Positions 54,161 through 62,752 of a DNA stretch of 64,000 nt are shown here, one piece after another. Both the position numbers and the translations under genes were made by a program. Each line of letters opens with the position of its first letter. The stretch's first letter is position 1. Source of the DNA: Betaproteobacteria bacterium. GTDB lineage: Bacteria > Pseudomonadota > Gammaproteobacteria > Burkholderiales > Usitatibacteraceae. The stretch spans positions 372,001-436,000 of the forward strand of contig JADKJR010000001.1 of assembly GCA_016720925.1 (NCBI GenBank), read 5' to 3'. The notes under the pieces were generated by a model that was not told the origin of the DNA, ran no database searches, and saw only the letters and a program-made list of their open reading frames with translations.

Positions 54161-55602
54161 TCAGTCTCCGTGTGAGTCTTGAGTGACGGCCGGAATCGGC
54201 GCGTCATAGGCCTTGCCGAGGGCCACGGTCTTCCAGGTGTTGTAGGCCATCAGCAACATGCCGGTGAAGAACATCGAGCCGCCCACCAGACGGATGGTCC
54301 AGTACGGATAGCTCGCCTTCACGCTTTCGACAAAGCTGTAGGTGAGCGTGCCATCCGAATTCACGGCGCGCCACATCAGGCCCTGCATCACACCCGCAAT
54401 CCACAGCGAGGAAATGTAGAGCACGATACCCAGCGTCGCGACCCAGAAGTGCAGCGTGATCAGGCGGATGCTGTACATCTCGAGGCGGCCGAACAGGCGC
54501 GGGATCATGTAATACAGGGCGCCGATCGAAATGAACGCGACCCAGCCCAGCGCGCCGGAGTGCACGTGGCCAATGGTCCAGTCGGTGTAATGCGACAGCG
54601 CGTTCACCGTCTTGATCGACATCATCGGGCCTTCAAAGGTCGACATGCCGTAGAACGACAGCGTAACCAGACGATCATGAACTTGAGAATCGGATCGTCA
54701 CGCAGTTTGTGCCATGCGCCCGACAGGGTCATGATGCCGTTGATCATGCCGCCCCAGCTCGGTGCCAGCAGCACCAGCGAGAACACCATGCCAAGAGACT
54801 GCGCCCAATCGGGCAACGCCGTGTAGTGCAGATGATGCGGGCCGGCCCACATGTACGTGAAGATCAGCGCCCAGAAGTGGACCACGGAAAGCCGATAGGA
54901 GTACACCGGACGTCCGGCCTGTTTCGGCACGAAGTAGTACATCATGCCAAGGAAGCCGGCGGTGAGGAAGAAGCCCACCGCGTTGTGGCCATACCACCAT
55001 TGCACCATCGCGTCCTGCACACCGGCATACGCGGAATACGATTTCCAGAAGCTTGCCGGAATTTCCGCGCTGTTGACGAGATGCAGTAGGGCGACCGTCA
55101 GAATGAAACCGCCAAAGAACCAGTTGGCGACGTAGATGTGCGGCACCTTCCGTTTCACGATAGTGCCGAAAAACACCACCGCGTACGAGACCCATACAAT
55201 GGTGATCAGGATATCGATCGGCCATTCAAGTTCCGCGTATTCCTTGCTGGTGTTGATGCCGAGCGGCAATGTGACTGCCGCCAGCACGATGATCAGCGTC
55301 CAGCCCCAGAACGTGAGTGACGCGAGACCGTCGGAGAACAGTCGTACCTGGCACGTTCGCTGCACCACGTAGTACGAAGTAGCAAACAGCGCCGAGCCCC
55401 CAAAGGCGAAAATCACGGCGTTGGTATGCAGCGGCCGCAATCGACCGTAGGATAGAAACGGAATGCCAAAGGTGAGGTCCGGCCAGATCAGCTGTGCGGC
55501 GATGATGACGCCCACCAGCATGCCGACGATACCCCAGACGACAGTCATGATGGCGAACTGCCTGACCACTTTATAGTTGTAGGTCGTTGCTTGTGCCTGC
55601 AT
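54161..55602 (-). CDS. ccoN: cbb3-type cytochrome c oxidase subunit I (CcoN), interrupted by one frameshift
   Basis: The catalytic haem-copper subunit (haem b, haem b3, CuB). ATG 55602 (MQAQAT) has AGGA 9 bp upstream. The first frame has PLHTNAVIFAFGG, the CuB helix with WWYGHNAVGFFLTAGFLG, and MWAGPHHLHYTALPDW. Near 54671 the frame breaks after ILKFMIV and resumes as LSFYGMSTFEGPMMSIK and THVNAL-type sequence through DWTIGHVHSGALGW, which holds the low-spin haem ligands. One missing base explains it, and repair gives 480 residues, the normal length. A base error is more likely than decay because all other cco genes are intact or similarly repairable. Confidence 0.93.
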
Positions 55603-55668
55603 TTTCAGGTTCCTTTGCGGAGTTTTTTTCACGGCGTGCTTATAGTTGCATTACAACAGAAAATCTAT

Positions 55669-55682
55669 TTGATTTGGATCAA
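55669..55682. promoter_or_regulatory. FNR/ANR-type binding site upstream of ccoN
   Basis: TTGATTTGGATCAA is a perfect match to the FNR consensus TTGAT-N4-ATCAA, centred about 73 bp before the ccoN ATG. It fits low-oxygen induction of ccoNOQP by the FNR-type regulator encoded at 61908. Confidence 0.85.
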
Positions 55683-55867
55683 ACGAAGAGGGTTTGGTGG
55701 GCTTTGAGGGAGTATCCCGACTAACCCGAACGGTGGATCATCAGCCATCAGAATGCGCGCAAGGATGGATGACTTACAGGTTCGTGATCACGGCGCGTGA
55801 ATGGAAGTATTCATGGAAGCATTCACGAAAAGCCCAGGAATGAATCCTCCCGCCAAAGGACACCGCA

Positions 55868-55931
55868 GATCGCCATCTGGCGCGCTTCCCAGGCCATAAA
55901 TGCCCTGAAAGCCGCGCCAGTCCTTGTGTTT
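55868..55931. repeat. Intergenic palindromic repeat, copy H
   Basis: Left arm CGCCATCTGGCGCGCTTC, centre CAGGCCATAAATGCCC, right arm AGCCGCGCCAGTCCTTGTG. It is 27 bp beyond the ompW stop. Apart from this and the FNR site the 355-bp spacer between ccoN and ompW is featureless. Confidence 0.8.
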
Positions 55932-55957
55932 TTACAGTTGTCGCAGCGAAGCCAGAA

Positions 55958-56554
55958 CTAGAAACGCCAGCCCATGCCGACGCTGATCAGATTCGGATCG
56001 ACTTTCAGCGTGGTGAGTTTGGCGCCGGATACTTTTACGTCGGCTTCAATGTTGACGCGTTTGAAGTCAAGGTTGATGTAGGTGTTTTTCGCGATCTCGA
56101 TATCCGCGCCCACTTGCAGTGCGAAGCCCGCGCTGCTCTTGTCGGTGGTCACGCCAGCCGGCAGGTTCGCGCTCATGAAGCGCGTGTAGTTCAGGCCGGC
56201 ACCAACATACGGATTGAATTTCTCGCCGGGCAGGAACTGGTATTGCAGTGTCAGCGTCGGTGGCAAGTGCTTGATCGTGCCGATCTTGGCCCCCTGCAGC
56301 TTCACATCGTGCTTTTGCGGATAGGTGAGAATCAATTCCGCCGAGATATTGCGCGTGATGTTGTAGGAAAAATCGACTTCAGGGAAAGTCTTGTTGTTTA
56401 CTTCAACCTTGGCGCCGCTCACTTCCGGTGAGTTGCCGTTGTCGACCTGCATGTTCAAGGCCCGAACGCGGACCAGCCAAGGGCCTTCCTGCGCCATCGC
56501 GGGTAGTGCAAATGCAGCGCCTGCGAGTGCGAGTACCAACAGTTTTGCTTTCAT
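55958..56554 (-). CDS. ompW: OmpW family outer-membrane protein
   Basis: A 198-residue eight-stranded beta-barrel porin. ATG 56554 (MKAKLLVLALAGAAFALPAM-AQ) gives a clear signal peptide; the open frame upstream to 56806 is not credible. Mature features are EGPWLVRVRALNMQVDN, the DFSYNITRNISAELILTYPQ region, LPPTLTLQYQF, YVGAGLNYTRF and the C-terminal aromatic WRF that marks outer-membrane insertion. A perfect FNR-type site lies upstream. In enterobacteria OmpW is linked to anaerobic adaptation and small hydrophobic molecule uptake. Confidence 0.92.
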   Translation of the reverse strand: MKAKLLVLALAGAAFALPAMAQEGPWLVRVRALNMQVDNGNSPEVSGAKVEVNNKTFPEVDFSYNITRNISAELILTYPQKHDVKLQGAKIGTIKHLPPTLTLQYQFLPGEKFNPYVGAGLNYTRFMSANLPAGVTTDKSSAGFALQVGADIEIAKNTYINLDFKRVNIEADVKVSGAKLTTLKVDPNLISVGMGWRF

Positions 56555-56635
56555 TTTCTGCGTTCCTTTTTTTGCGGTTAAAAAACAATATGGAATATTC
56601 TTAACCATTATGGTGTGGCGCAGCAATACGGTAAT

Positions 56636-56649
56636 TTGATGTGAATCAA
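56636..56649. promoter_or_regulatory. FNR/ANR-type binding site upstream of ompW
   Basis: TTGATGTGAATCAA, a perfect TTGAT-N4-ATCAA palindrome, centred about 88 bp before the ompW start. It lies between ccoS and ompW, both on the minus strand. Confidence 0.85.
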
Positions 56650-56747
56650 ATGATGTGCAAATTAAGGGCGTATTCGCGGAACGGTCGGGTTTTCTTGAGC
56701 GATACGAGATATTGCATCGCAGCAATTTCGGCTCGGGCCGAGTCAAA

Positions 56748-56936
56748 CTAGCCGCTGTTTTGATCGGTACGCGGGGGCTCGATTGGCGCCGGCGGCTGAT
56801 CGTCATCCATCAAGATCCGATGGCCCGGCCCCTCAAGATCATCGAACTGGCCGTTTTCCGCGGACCACCAGAACACGACGCCGATGGCAAGTGCGAGCAC
56901 GACGCTGAGCGGAATGAGCAGAATCAGGATTTCCAT
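56748..56936 (-). CDS. ccoS: cbb3-type oxidase assembly protein CcoS
   Basis: A 62-residue protein with one helix (ILILLIPLSVVLALAIGVVFWWS) followed directly by ENGQFDDLEGPGHRIL, the CcoS signature. A Pro-rich tail follows. It starts 16 bp after ccoI and is needed for cofactor insertion into the oxidase. Confidence 0.93.
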   Translation of the reverse strand: MEILILLIPLSVVLALAIGVVFWWSAENGQFDDLEGPGHRILMDDDQPPAPIEPPRTDQNSG

Positions 56937-56952
56937 GGCCGCCTATTTTCGC

Positions 56953-59499
56953 TCAATCGCGCCGCATCAACCGCAACGAATTACCGACCACGGCCAGTGA
57001 ACTCAACGCCATGCCGATGGCCGCTTCCGCCGGCGAAATGCGGCCGGTCACGGCAAGCGGTATCGCGATCAGGTTGTAGGCAACAGCCCAGCCGAAATTC
57101 TGATGGATGATACGAGTCATCTTTCGCGCGACCGCGTGCGCCGTCAATAGCGGCTGCAGGTTGGGTGACAACAGCACGGCATCAGCCGTGAGGCGGGTGA
57201 GGTCCGCGCCGCTGCCGATGGCAATCGACACGTGTGCCGAGCCCAGCAAGGGCGCGTCGTTGACGCCGTCGCCGACCGCCATGAGTTGCGCGCCACGCGC
57301 TTTCAATGTGGCGGCGTAGTCAAGTTTTTGCGTCGGTGTCTGCCGTGCCTGGACTTGCGATGGCTTCACGCCCAGCGCGGCCGCGACTTGTTCCACGCGA
57401 TCTTGCCTGTCACCTGACAGGAGATGGACCGCCAGGCCGCGAGTGCCCAAGCATTCAATTGTTTTCCGGGCATCCGATTTCAGCGGATCGGAAAGCACAA
57501 ACGCGGCAAGCCACTCGCCGCCTCGGCCCAGGAATAGCGAGGCAGGCGAGGCAGCCGAAGTGGCCGACGTGGCACGAGGATCGACCACAGGCGCCGCGTG
57601 CCCAACCAGCTGCTGAACGTACATCTCATGGCCGAGCCGGTATGTCATGCCATCGATGTTGCCTTCCACGCCGGTACCGCCAACGGCGTGCAGATTCGTC
57701 GCGCAGACCGCGCCTGCATTGCTGGCAGTATCTTCCGCCGGCCTGGCAAGGCTAAATGCAAGCGCGAGTGCCCGGGCAATCGGATGCGAGGAACCGCCCT
57801 CGAGTGCTACCGCAACGGCGATCGCCTGTGTGCGGTCAAGCACGCCAAACAACTGCGTGAAATCGATGGTGATATGCCCCGTCGTGACCGTGCCGGTTTT
57901 ATCAAAAATCACGTCGGTTGCGCGCGCGATCTTTTCCAGTGTATCGGCGCGCGTGATCAATAGTCCCTCACGCGCGAGGCGCGTCGTGGCGATCGCCTGC
58001 GCCGCGGGGACGGCGAGCGCGAGCGCGCACGGGCAGGTGACCGCGAGCACTGCAACGGCAACGGGAAAACTCATCGATGCATCAATGAACAACCAGACCA
58101 GCGCCGCCGCCGCCGACAAGCCAAGCGTGAGTGGCGAAATCCAGCGTGCCGCGCGGTCGGCGAATTCGGTCAGCTTCGGCCGCGAGGCCAGCGCCTGCTC
58201 GGTCAGGTGGCGAAGATTTGACGCCACGGTCAGCTCGCCCGTACGCGTGACGCGCATGAGCACCGGTGCGCCGAGATTGAGTGAGCCACCCATTAACGTC
58301 TCACCCGGACCGCGTGCGAGGGGCTGCGATTCACCGGACAAGAGCGATTCGTCGAAATCACTGGTGCCTTCGACGATAAAACCGTCTGCCGCCACCAGTT
58401 CGCCATTCGCCACGCGAATGACTTGTCCCGGTTTCAGCTCGGCCGCCGCAATTGCACCGCCCCCGCGCTCGTCCGGAAACGCAGGCAGGACCCACGCAAC
58501 GGCGGGTGCCGCGTTGGTCAGGCGCTCAATCAGTGACAGCGAGGATTCGCGAGCCCACGATTCCAGGTAACGCGCTGCGAGCAGCAAGAAGATGAACATC
58601 GAAATCGAATCAAAATACATCGCGCCCGAACCCTGAAATAGCGCAACGCAGCTGGTGCCAAAGGTGGCCGTGATGGCCAGTGCGACCGGCAGATCCATGC
58701 TCACGTGTCTGATGCGCAGGTCGCGCCACGCACCGGCGAAAAATGCGCGCGCGGAAAACAGGATGGCCGGCAAGGTCAGTACCAATGCCGCCCAGCCCAT
58801 CAGGTGCCGCGCTTCAGGGCTGACGTCATCCGGGCCGGTGAAGTACACGGGCAGCGTGAACATCATCACCTGCATCATAGACAACAGTGCCACGCCCAAT
58901 CCGATCAGTGCGCGCCGGCGCGACTTGCGGCGCGCCGCAAAATCGGTCGCGGCAGCGGGCTGGCCGCCCAACCCGACGCGCTTCAATGCATTCAATAGCG
59001 CCGTCAGCGTGGTCTCATTCTGATTCCATGCCACCGAAGCCCGATGCGTGATCTGATTCACCGATGCCTGCGTGACGCCGGGCAAACGCGCCAACGCGGA
59101 CTCCGCCAGCCAGACGCACGCACTGCAGGTAATGCCCTCGATGTAGAGGTCGGCCGTGCGGGTTTCGGCGTCCGGCGAGGCCACGTACTGGGACTGAATG
59201 GCGTTTAGGTCAAATAGCGCATCCACCGTCCCGCTTGAGGGCAATTCAGCCGGCGATACGCCGGGGTTCGCTGTGCGTTCGCGGTAATACGCGTCGAGGC
59301 CGGCATCGAGAATGGTCTGTGCTACCGCCTCGCAACCTGCGCAGCAGAGCGATCGCTGCTGTCCATCGAAACGAATACTGAAGCGCGTGCCGGTGGTAAC
59401 GGGAAGTCCGCAATGGAAACATTCCAGATCGGCTTCGCTCGGCGATTCCGCGCGCCGCGCCAGTGAAGCTTCGGAGAGCTTGGTGGCTACAGTGTTCAT
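56953..59499 (-). CDS. ccoI: Copper-translocating P1B-type ATPase CcoI/FixI
   Basis: An 848-residue heavy-metal ATPase supplying copper to cbb3 oxidase. ATG 59499 (MNTVATK) is preferred to an upstream frame start at 59541 that overlaps the previous gene. Domains: N-terminal Cys-rich region (ECFHCG, LCCAGC), a heavy-metal-associated domain with GITCSACV, eight helices, actuator SGESQPLARG, the CPC metal site in TCPCALALAVP, phosphorylation motif DKTGTVT, HPIARAL, and GDGVNDAPLL. An Ala/Ser/Thr-rich insertion lies in the nucleotide-binding part. It forms a unit with ccoS. Confidence 0.95.
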   Translation of the reverse strand: MNTVATKLSEASLARRAESPSEADLECFHCGLPVTTGTRFSIRFDGQQRSLCCAGCEAVAQTILDAGLDAYYRERTANPGVSPAELPSSGTVDALFDLNAIQSQYVASPDAETRTADLYIEGITCSACVWLAESALARLPGVTQASVNQITHRASVAWNQNETTLTALLNALKRVGLGGQPAAATDFAARRKSRRRALIGLGVALLSMMQVMMFTLPVYFTGPDDVSPEARHLMGWAALVLTLPAILFSARAFFAGAWRDLRIRHVSMDLPVALAITATFGTSCVALFQGSGAMYFDSISMFIFLLLAARYLESWARESSLSLIERLTNAAPAVAWVLPAFPDERGGGAIAAAELKPGQVIRVANGELVAADGFIVEGTSDFDESLLSGESQPLARGPGETLMGGSLNLGAPVLMRVTRTGELTVASNLRHLTEQALASRPKLTEFADRAARWISPLTLGLSAAAALVWLFIDASMSFPVAVAVLAVTCPCALALAVPAAQAIATTRLAREGLLITRADTLEKIARATDVIFDKTGTVTTGHITIDFTQLFGVLDRTQAIAVAVALEGGSSHPIARALALAFSLARPAEDTASNAGAVCATNLHAVGGTGVEGNIDGMTYRLGHEMYVQQLVGHAAPVVDPRATSATSAASPASLFLGRGGEWLAAFVLSDPLKSDARKTIECLGTRGLAVHLLSGDRQDRVEQVAAALGVKPSQVQARQTPTQKLDYAATLKARGAQLMAVGDGVNDAPLLGSAHVSIAIGSGADLTRLTADAVLLSPNLQPLLTAHAVARKMTRIIHQNFGWAVAYNLIAIPLAVTGRISPAEAAIGMALSSLAVVGNSLRLMRRD

Positions 59500-59507
59500 G
59501 GTGTCAT

Positions 59508-60373
59508 TTATGGTGCGGCGGGCGGGATCAATGTCATGCAAAACGCACCGAACGCCTGCAACTGCGCGAGGGTTCCCAGGCGGGCGATGCCAAACACGCC
59601 CATTGCCACGACGGCGATCCCCGCCGCCATGCGAACACGCGGTTTTCGTGTCCAGCCGCGCAGCCGTCCGGCCGACCAGCCAGTCGCCACCATGACAGGA
59701 AGCGTGCCAAGCCCGAAAGCGGCCATTGTCATCGCTCCGCGCGCGGTGCTACCTGCGCTCATCGCCGTGAGCAGCATGGCGTAAACCAGACCGCAGGGTA
59801 TCCATCCCCACAGCATGCCGAATAAAGTGGCGTGGGTGAGCGATCGCAGTGGCAGGAGTTTTTTGGCATAGGGCGAGACATGGCGCCAGAGGTGACCCCG
59901 GCTTTCTCCAACGGTGCAAGCAATTGTGGAACCCCCATCAGATAGAGGCCGGTGAAAACAATCATCAGGTTTGCAAACAGGAATAACATCGTCCGCACAG
60001 GCAGCGTTTCGCTGATCACCCAGCCTTGGCCAACGCCGGCGAGTGCGCCACCCAACGTCCCGGCCAGCGCGCCCGCGATGGCATAGCTGGTGATTCTCCC
60101 AACATTGAAGGCGAGAACATTTGCGCCTGCACTGGACGGAAAGGAGGACGGTCGAAAGCCATGTGATACACCTGCGGACGCGGAAATGGGCAATTTGGCG
60201 AAGGCAACGTGCATCGAACCGACGTTCTTGGCGCCGCCATTTTCCGCCAGCGGGGATGCCAGCGCCACGGTCGCGGAAATACCCCCGCACATGCCGAGAC
60301 AGTGCAGGCTTCCCATCAATCCCGTGGTCAAGGCGGTCAGCAGCAATGTCCAGAAAATGGTGCCCGATTCCAC
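59508..60373 (-). CDS. Sulfite exporter TauE/SafE-like membrane protein of the cbb3 cluster, interrupted by one frameshift
   Basis: A polytopic membrane protein of the DsbD_2/UreH-like group often found next to ccoI. ATG 60373 opens with MGSLHCLGMCGGI, the family signature. The first frame reaches LLAPLEKAG near 59897; the second continues GHLWRHVSPYAKKLLPLRSL, LWGWIPCGLVYAMLL and AMTMAAFGLGTLPVM. A C-run of four at 59896-59899 that should be five explains the break and gives 288 residues. Possible roles include copper or redox handling during oxidase assembly. It begins 22 bp after hemN and ends 8 bp before ccoI. Confidence 0.85.
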
Positions 60374-60395
60374 GCTGTCGATCTTTATGAGGAGG

Positions 60396-61817
60396 TCAAA
60401 TAATCTTGGAGAAGCGCTCGCGCTGCTCGATTCGCGAAAGGTGCCGGTCGAATACCATGGCGACGCTGCGGACCAGCAACCTGCCGCGCGGCGTTACATT
60501 GAGCCATTCTGGCTCAAGCGTAATCAGCCCTTCGCGCTGCAATTCCTCAAGTTTATCCCACTCGCTCGAAAAGTACTCCCGGAATTTGATGAGGTAGGCG
60601 ATTTCTATGGACTCTATTGATAGCTCAAAGTGGCAGATCAGCGCCTGGATGATTGCACGCCGCAGCAGGTCATCTGCAGTCAGTTCGATGCCGCGCAACA
60701 CCGGCAGTTCATCGCGGTCGAGGCGGTCGTAATACTCTGCGAGCGTTTTTACGTTCTGGCTGTAGGTGGTGCCGACTTTGCTGATGGCGGAAATACCAAA
60801 CGCCAACACGTCGGTGTCCGGATGTGTCGAATATCCCAGCAAATTGCGCCGCAAGCCGGCGTGGCGGGCGGCGATGACCAGTTCATCATCAGGCAACGCA
60901 AAATGATCCATGCCGATATACACATATCCGGCGCCGGTCAACTTGTTGGTGGCCATCACCAGCAGTTCCAATCTTGCCTCCGCGCCCGGCAAGTCATTGG
61001 TGTCGATCTGCCGCTGCGATTTGTGCATACCGGGCAGGTGATCATAGCCGTAGAGCGTGACGCGACCCGGCATCATGGCCAGAACCTGATCAAGCGTGTC
61101 GTCAAAACCGCCAAGCGACTGTTTCGGCAGGCCGTATATCAGGTCCAGGTTTATCGACATGAAACCGTACCGTCGCGCGGCCGTAATTGCCCGAGCCGTT
61201 TCGTCCACGGTCTGGACACGGTTGACGGCCTGTTGCACGTCCGGATCGAAATCCTGGATACCGAGGCTCATGCGATTGAAGCCCAGTTGTCCCAGGGCGG
61301 CAATTTTTTCGTCATCGACTGTCCGCGGGTCGATTTCGACCGCGTATTCACCTGGCAGCAGTTCAAAGTGCTGCCCGAGGCGGTGCATCAGCATTTCCAA
61401 CCCGGCCGTAGAAAGAAATGTTGGTGTGCCCCCGCCAATCGATATCTGATCCGCGCGACGGCTCCCCTCCAGCGCGTCCGCCACCATGCTGAATTCGCGT
61501 TCGAGATACTTCAGGTAGCTTGCGCTGCCGGCATCATCGCCCACCACCATGTTACAGGCGCAGAAATGGCAGGCTGTGCGACAAAACGGGATGTGGACGT
61601 ATAATGAGAAAGGCTCAGCATTCGTGCGGGGTCCCCATGTGGGCATCCGTTGGCGCAAACTGGCTTGGCGGGCCTGGGTGTCGTAGGCTTCGATAAAGCA
61701 GTCTGGCGTCGGGTACGAGGTGTAGCGCGGTCCCGGTTTATCGTACTTTCGCACCATTTCGGGATCGATCAGAACGCCCGTCGCAGGGGGGGCGGGGCAT
61801 AAGTGGGAAACAGGCAT
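60396..61817 (-). CDS. hemN: Oxygen-independent coproporphyrinogen III dehydrogenase
   Basis: A 473-residue radical-SAM enzyme that makes protoporphyrinogen without oxygen. The cluster ligands are in FCRTACHFCAC (Cys79, 83, 86 and the following 88), and GGGTPTFL is the SAM-binding loop. YTSYPTPDCF near the N-terminus and NLDLIYGLPKQ are typical of HemN rather than HemW. It faces fnr with an FNR-type site between, and begins the hemN-tauE-like-ccoI-ccoS series on the minus strand, supplying haem for the oxidase under low oxygen. Confidence 0.93.
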   Translation of the reverse strand: MPVSHLCPAPPATGVLIDPEMVRKYDKPGPRYTSYPTPDCFIEAYDTQARQASLRQRMPTWGPRTNAEPFSLYVHIPFCRTACHFCACNMVVGDDAGSASYLKYLEREFSMVADALEGSRRADQISIGGGTPTFLSTAGLEMLMHRLGQHFELLPGEYAVEIDPRTVDDEKIAALGQLGFNRMSLGIQDFDPDVQQAVNRVQTVDETARAITAARRYGFMSINLDLIYGLPKQSLGGFDDTLDQVLAMMPGRVTLYGYDHLPGMHKSQRQIDTNDLPGAEARLELLVMATNKLTGAGYVYIGMDHFALPDDELVIAARHAGLRRNLLGYSTHPDTDVLAFGISAISKVGTTYSQNVKTLAEYYDRLDRDELPVLRGIELTADDLLRRAIIQALICHFELSIESIEIAYLIKFREYFSSEWDKLEELQREGLITLEPEWLNVTPRGRLLVRSVAMVFDRHLSRIEQRERFSKII

Positions 61818-61850
61818 CTATGCATGTTGGCGACATGTAGAGTATGTGTT

Positions 61851-61864
61851 TTGACGTGGATCAA
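61851..61864. promoter_or_regulatory. FNR/ANR-type site between hemN and fnr
   Basis: TTGACGTGGATCAA matches TTGAT-N4-ATCAA in 9 of 10 fixed positions. It lies between the divergent hemN (start 61817) and fnr (start 61908) genes and could control both, including fnr autoregulation. Confidence 0.75.
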
Positions 61865-61907
61865 GACGACAGCATCCGTTCGTTGACGCTATTCACAGGA
61901 AATAACG

Positions 61908-62663
61908 ATGGCAAGGTCCGAATTAGCACGGCAGCAAAGCACTCACATGGTTCTGGCCGAGCTAAAGGTCGCCTGCGCCAACTGCAATTTGCGCGAGATC
62001 TGCCTCCCCGCCGGCTTGTCCGACCAGGATCTGGAGCAGCTCGATGCCATGGTCAATCTTCGTCGCAAAATAAAGCGCGGCGAGACGCTGTATCGCTCGG
62101 GTGAAACGTTTGATTCGATTTATGCGATTCGCAGCGGCTTTTTCAAGTCGCGCGTGACGTATGAAGATGGCCGCGATCAGGTGATCGGATTTTCCATGGG
62201 GGGTGAAATCCTCGGGATGGATGGCATTGGCCAGGGACGCCACAACTGCGATGCCGTGGCGCTGGAGGACAGCGAAGTTTGCAGTATTCCGTACGGACGG
62301 CTGGAAGAGCTGTCCCGCGAAATCAGCGGCCTGCAGCGGCATTTTCACAAGATGATGAGCCGTGAAATCGTGCGTGAAAGTGGCGTGATGATGCTGCTCG
62401 GCGTCATGCGAGCGGAAGAGCGTATCGCGGCTTTCCTGCTGAACATGTCGCAACGCCTCGGGGCGCGTGGCTACTCGGCGATGGAATTTCATTTGCGCAT
62501 GACGCGCGAAGAAATCGGCAGCTACCTCGGGCTCAAACTCGAAACCGTCAGCCGCGCGTTTTCGCGTTTTCATGCGGACGGGCTTATCACGGTCGACCAA
62601 AAGTTCGTTCGTATTGTCGATCTTCAAGGTTTGAAGAATATCTACGCACACCACGTGAGCTAG
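61908..62663 (+). CDS. fnr: FNR/ANR-family oxygen-responsive transcriptional regulator
   Basis: A 251-residue CRP-superfamily regulator. The four [4Fe-4S] ligands are present as Cys23, Cys26, Cys32 (VACANCNLREIC) and Cys114 (RHNCDAV), so it should sense oxygen directly. The cyclic-nucleotide-like barrel spans about 40-150, a dimerisation helix follows, and the DNA-reading helix is in REEIGSYLGLKLETVSRAF, with the Glu-Ser-Arg pattern (ETVSR) that recognises TTGAT. ATG 61908 is a normal family start. Probable controller of the nearby FNR-type sites. Confidence 0.95.
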   Translation: MARSELARQQSTHMVLAELKVACANCNLREICLPAGLSDQDLEQLDAMVNLRRKIKRGETLYRSGETFDSIYAIRSGFFKSRVTYEDGRDQVIGFSMGGEILGMDGIGQGRHNCDAVALEDSEVCSIPYGRLEELSREISGLQRHFHKMMSREIVRESGVMMLLGVMRAEERIAAFLLNMSQRLGARGYSAMEFHLRMTREEIGSYLGLKLETVSRAFSRFHADGLITVDQKFVRIVDLQGLKNIYAHHVS

Positions 62664-62691
62664 ATGGCGTTTCCCCGACGCGGGTTTGCGT

Positions 62692-62705
62692 TTGATCAAG
62701 ATCCC
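62692..62705. promoter_or_regulatory. Weak FNR-type site before the beta-CASP gene
   Basis: TTGATCAAGATCCC matches one half-site perfectly (TTGAT) and the other in three of five positions. It is centred about 55 bp before the start at 62753. Confidence 0.45.
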
Positions 62706-62752
62706 TTCCGCCCCGGCGTGACAATCTGACGACATCGTCAAGGGGCTCTGGA

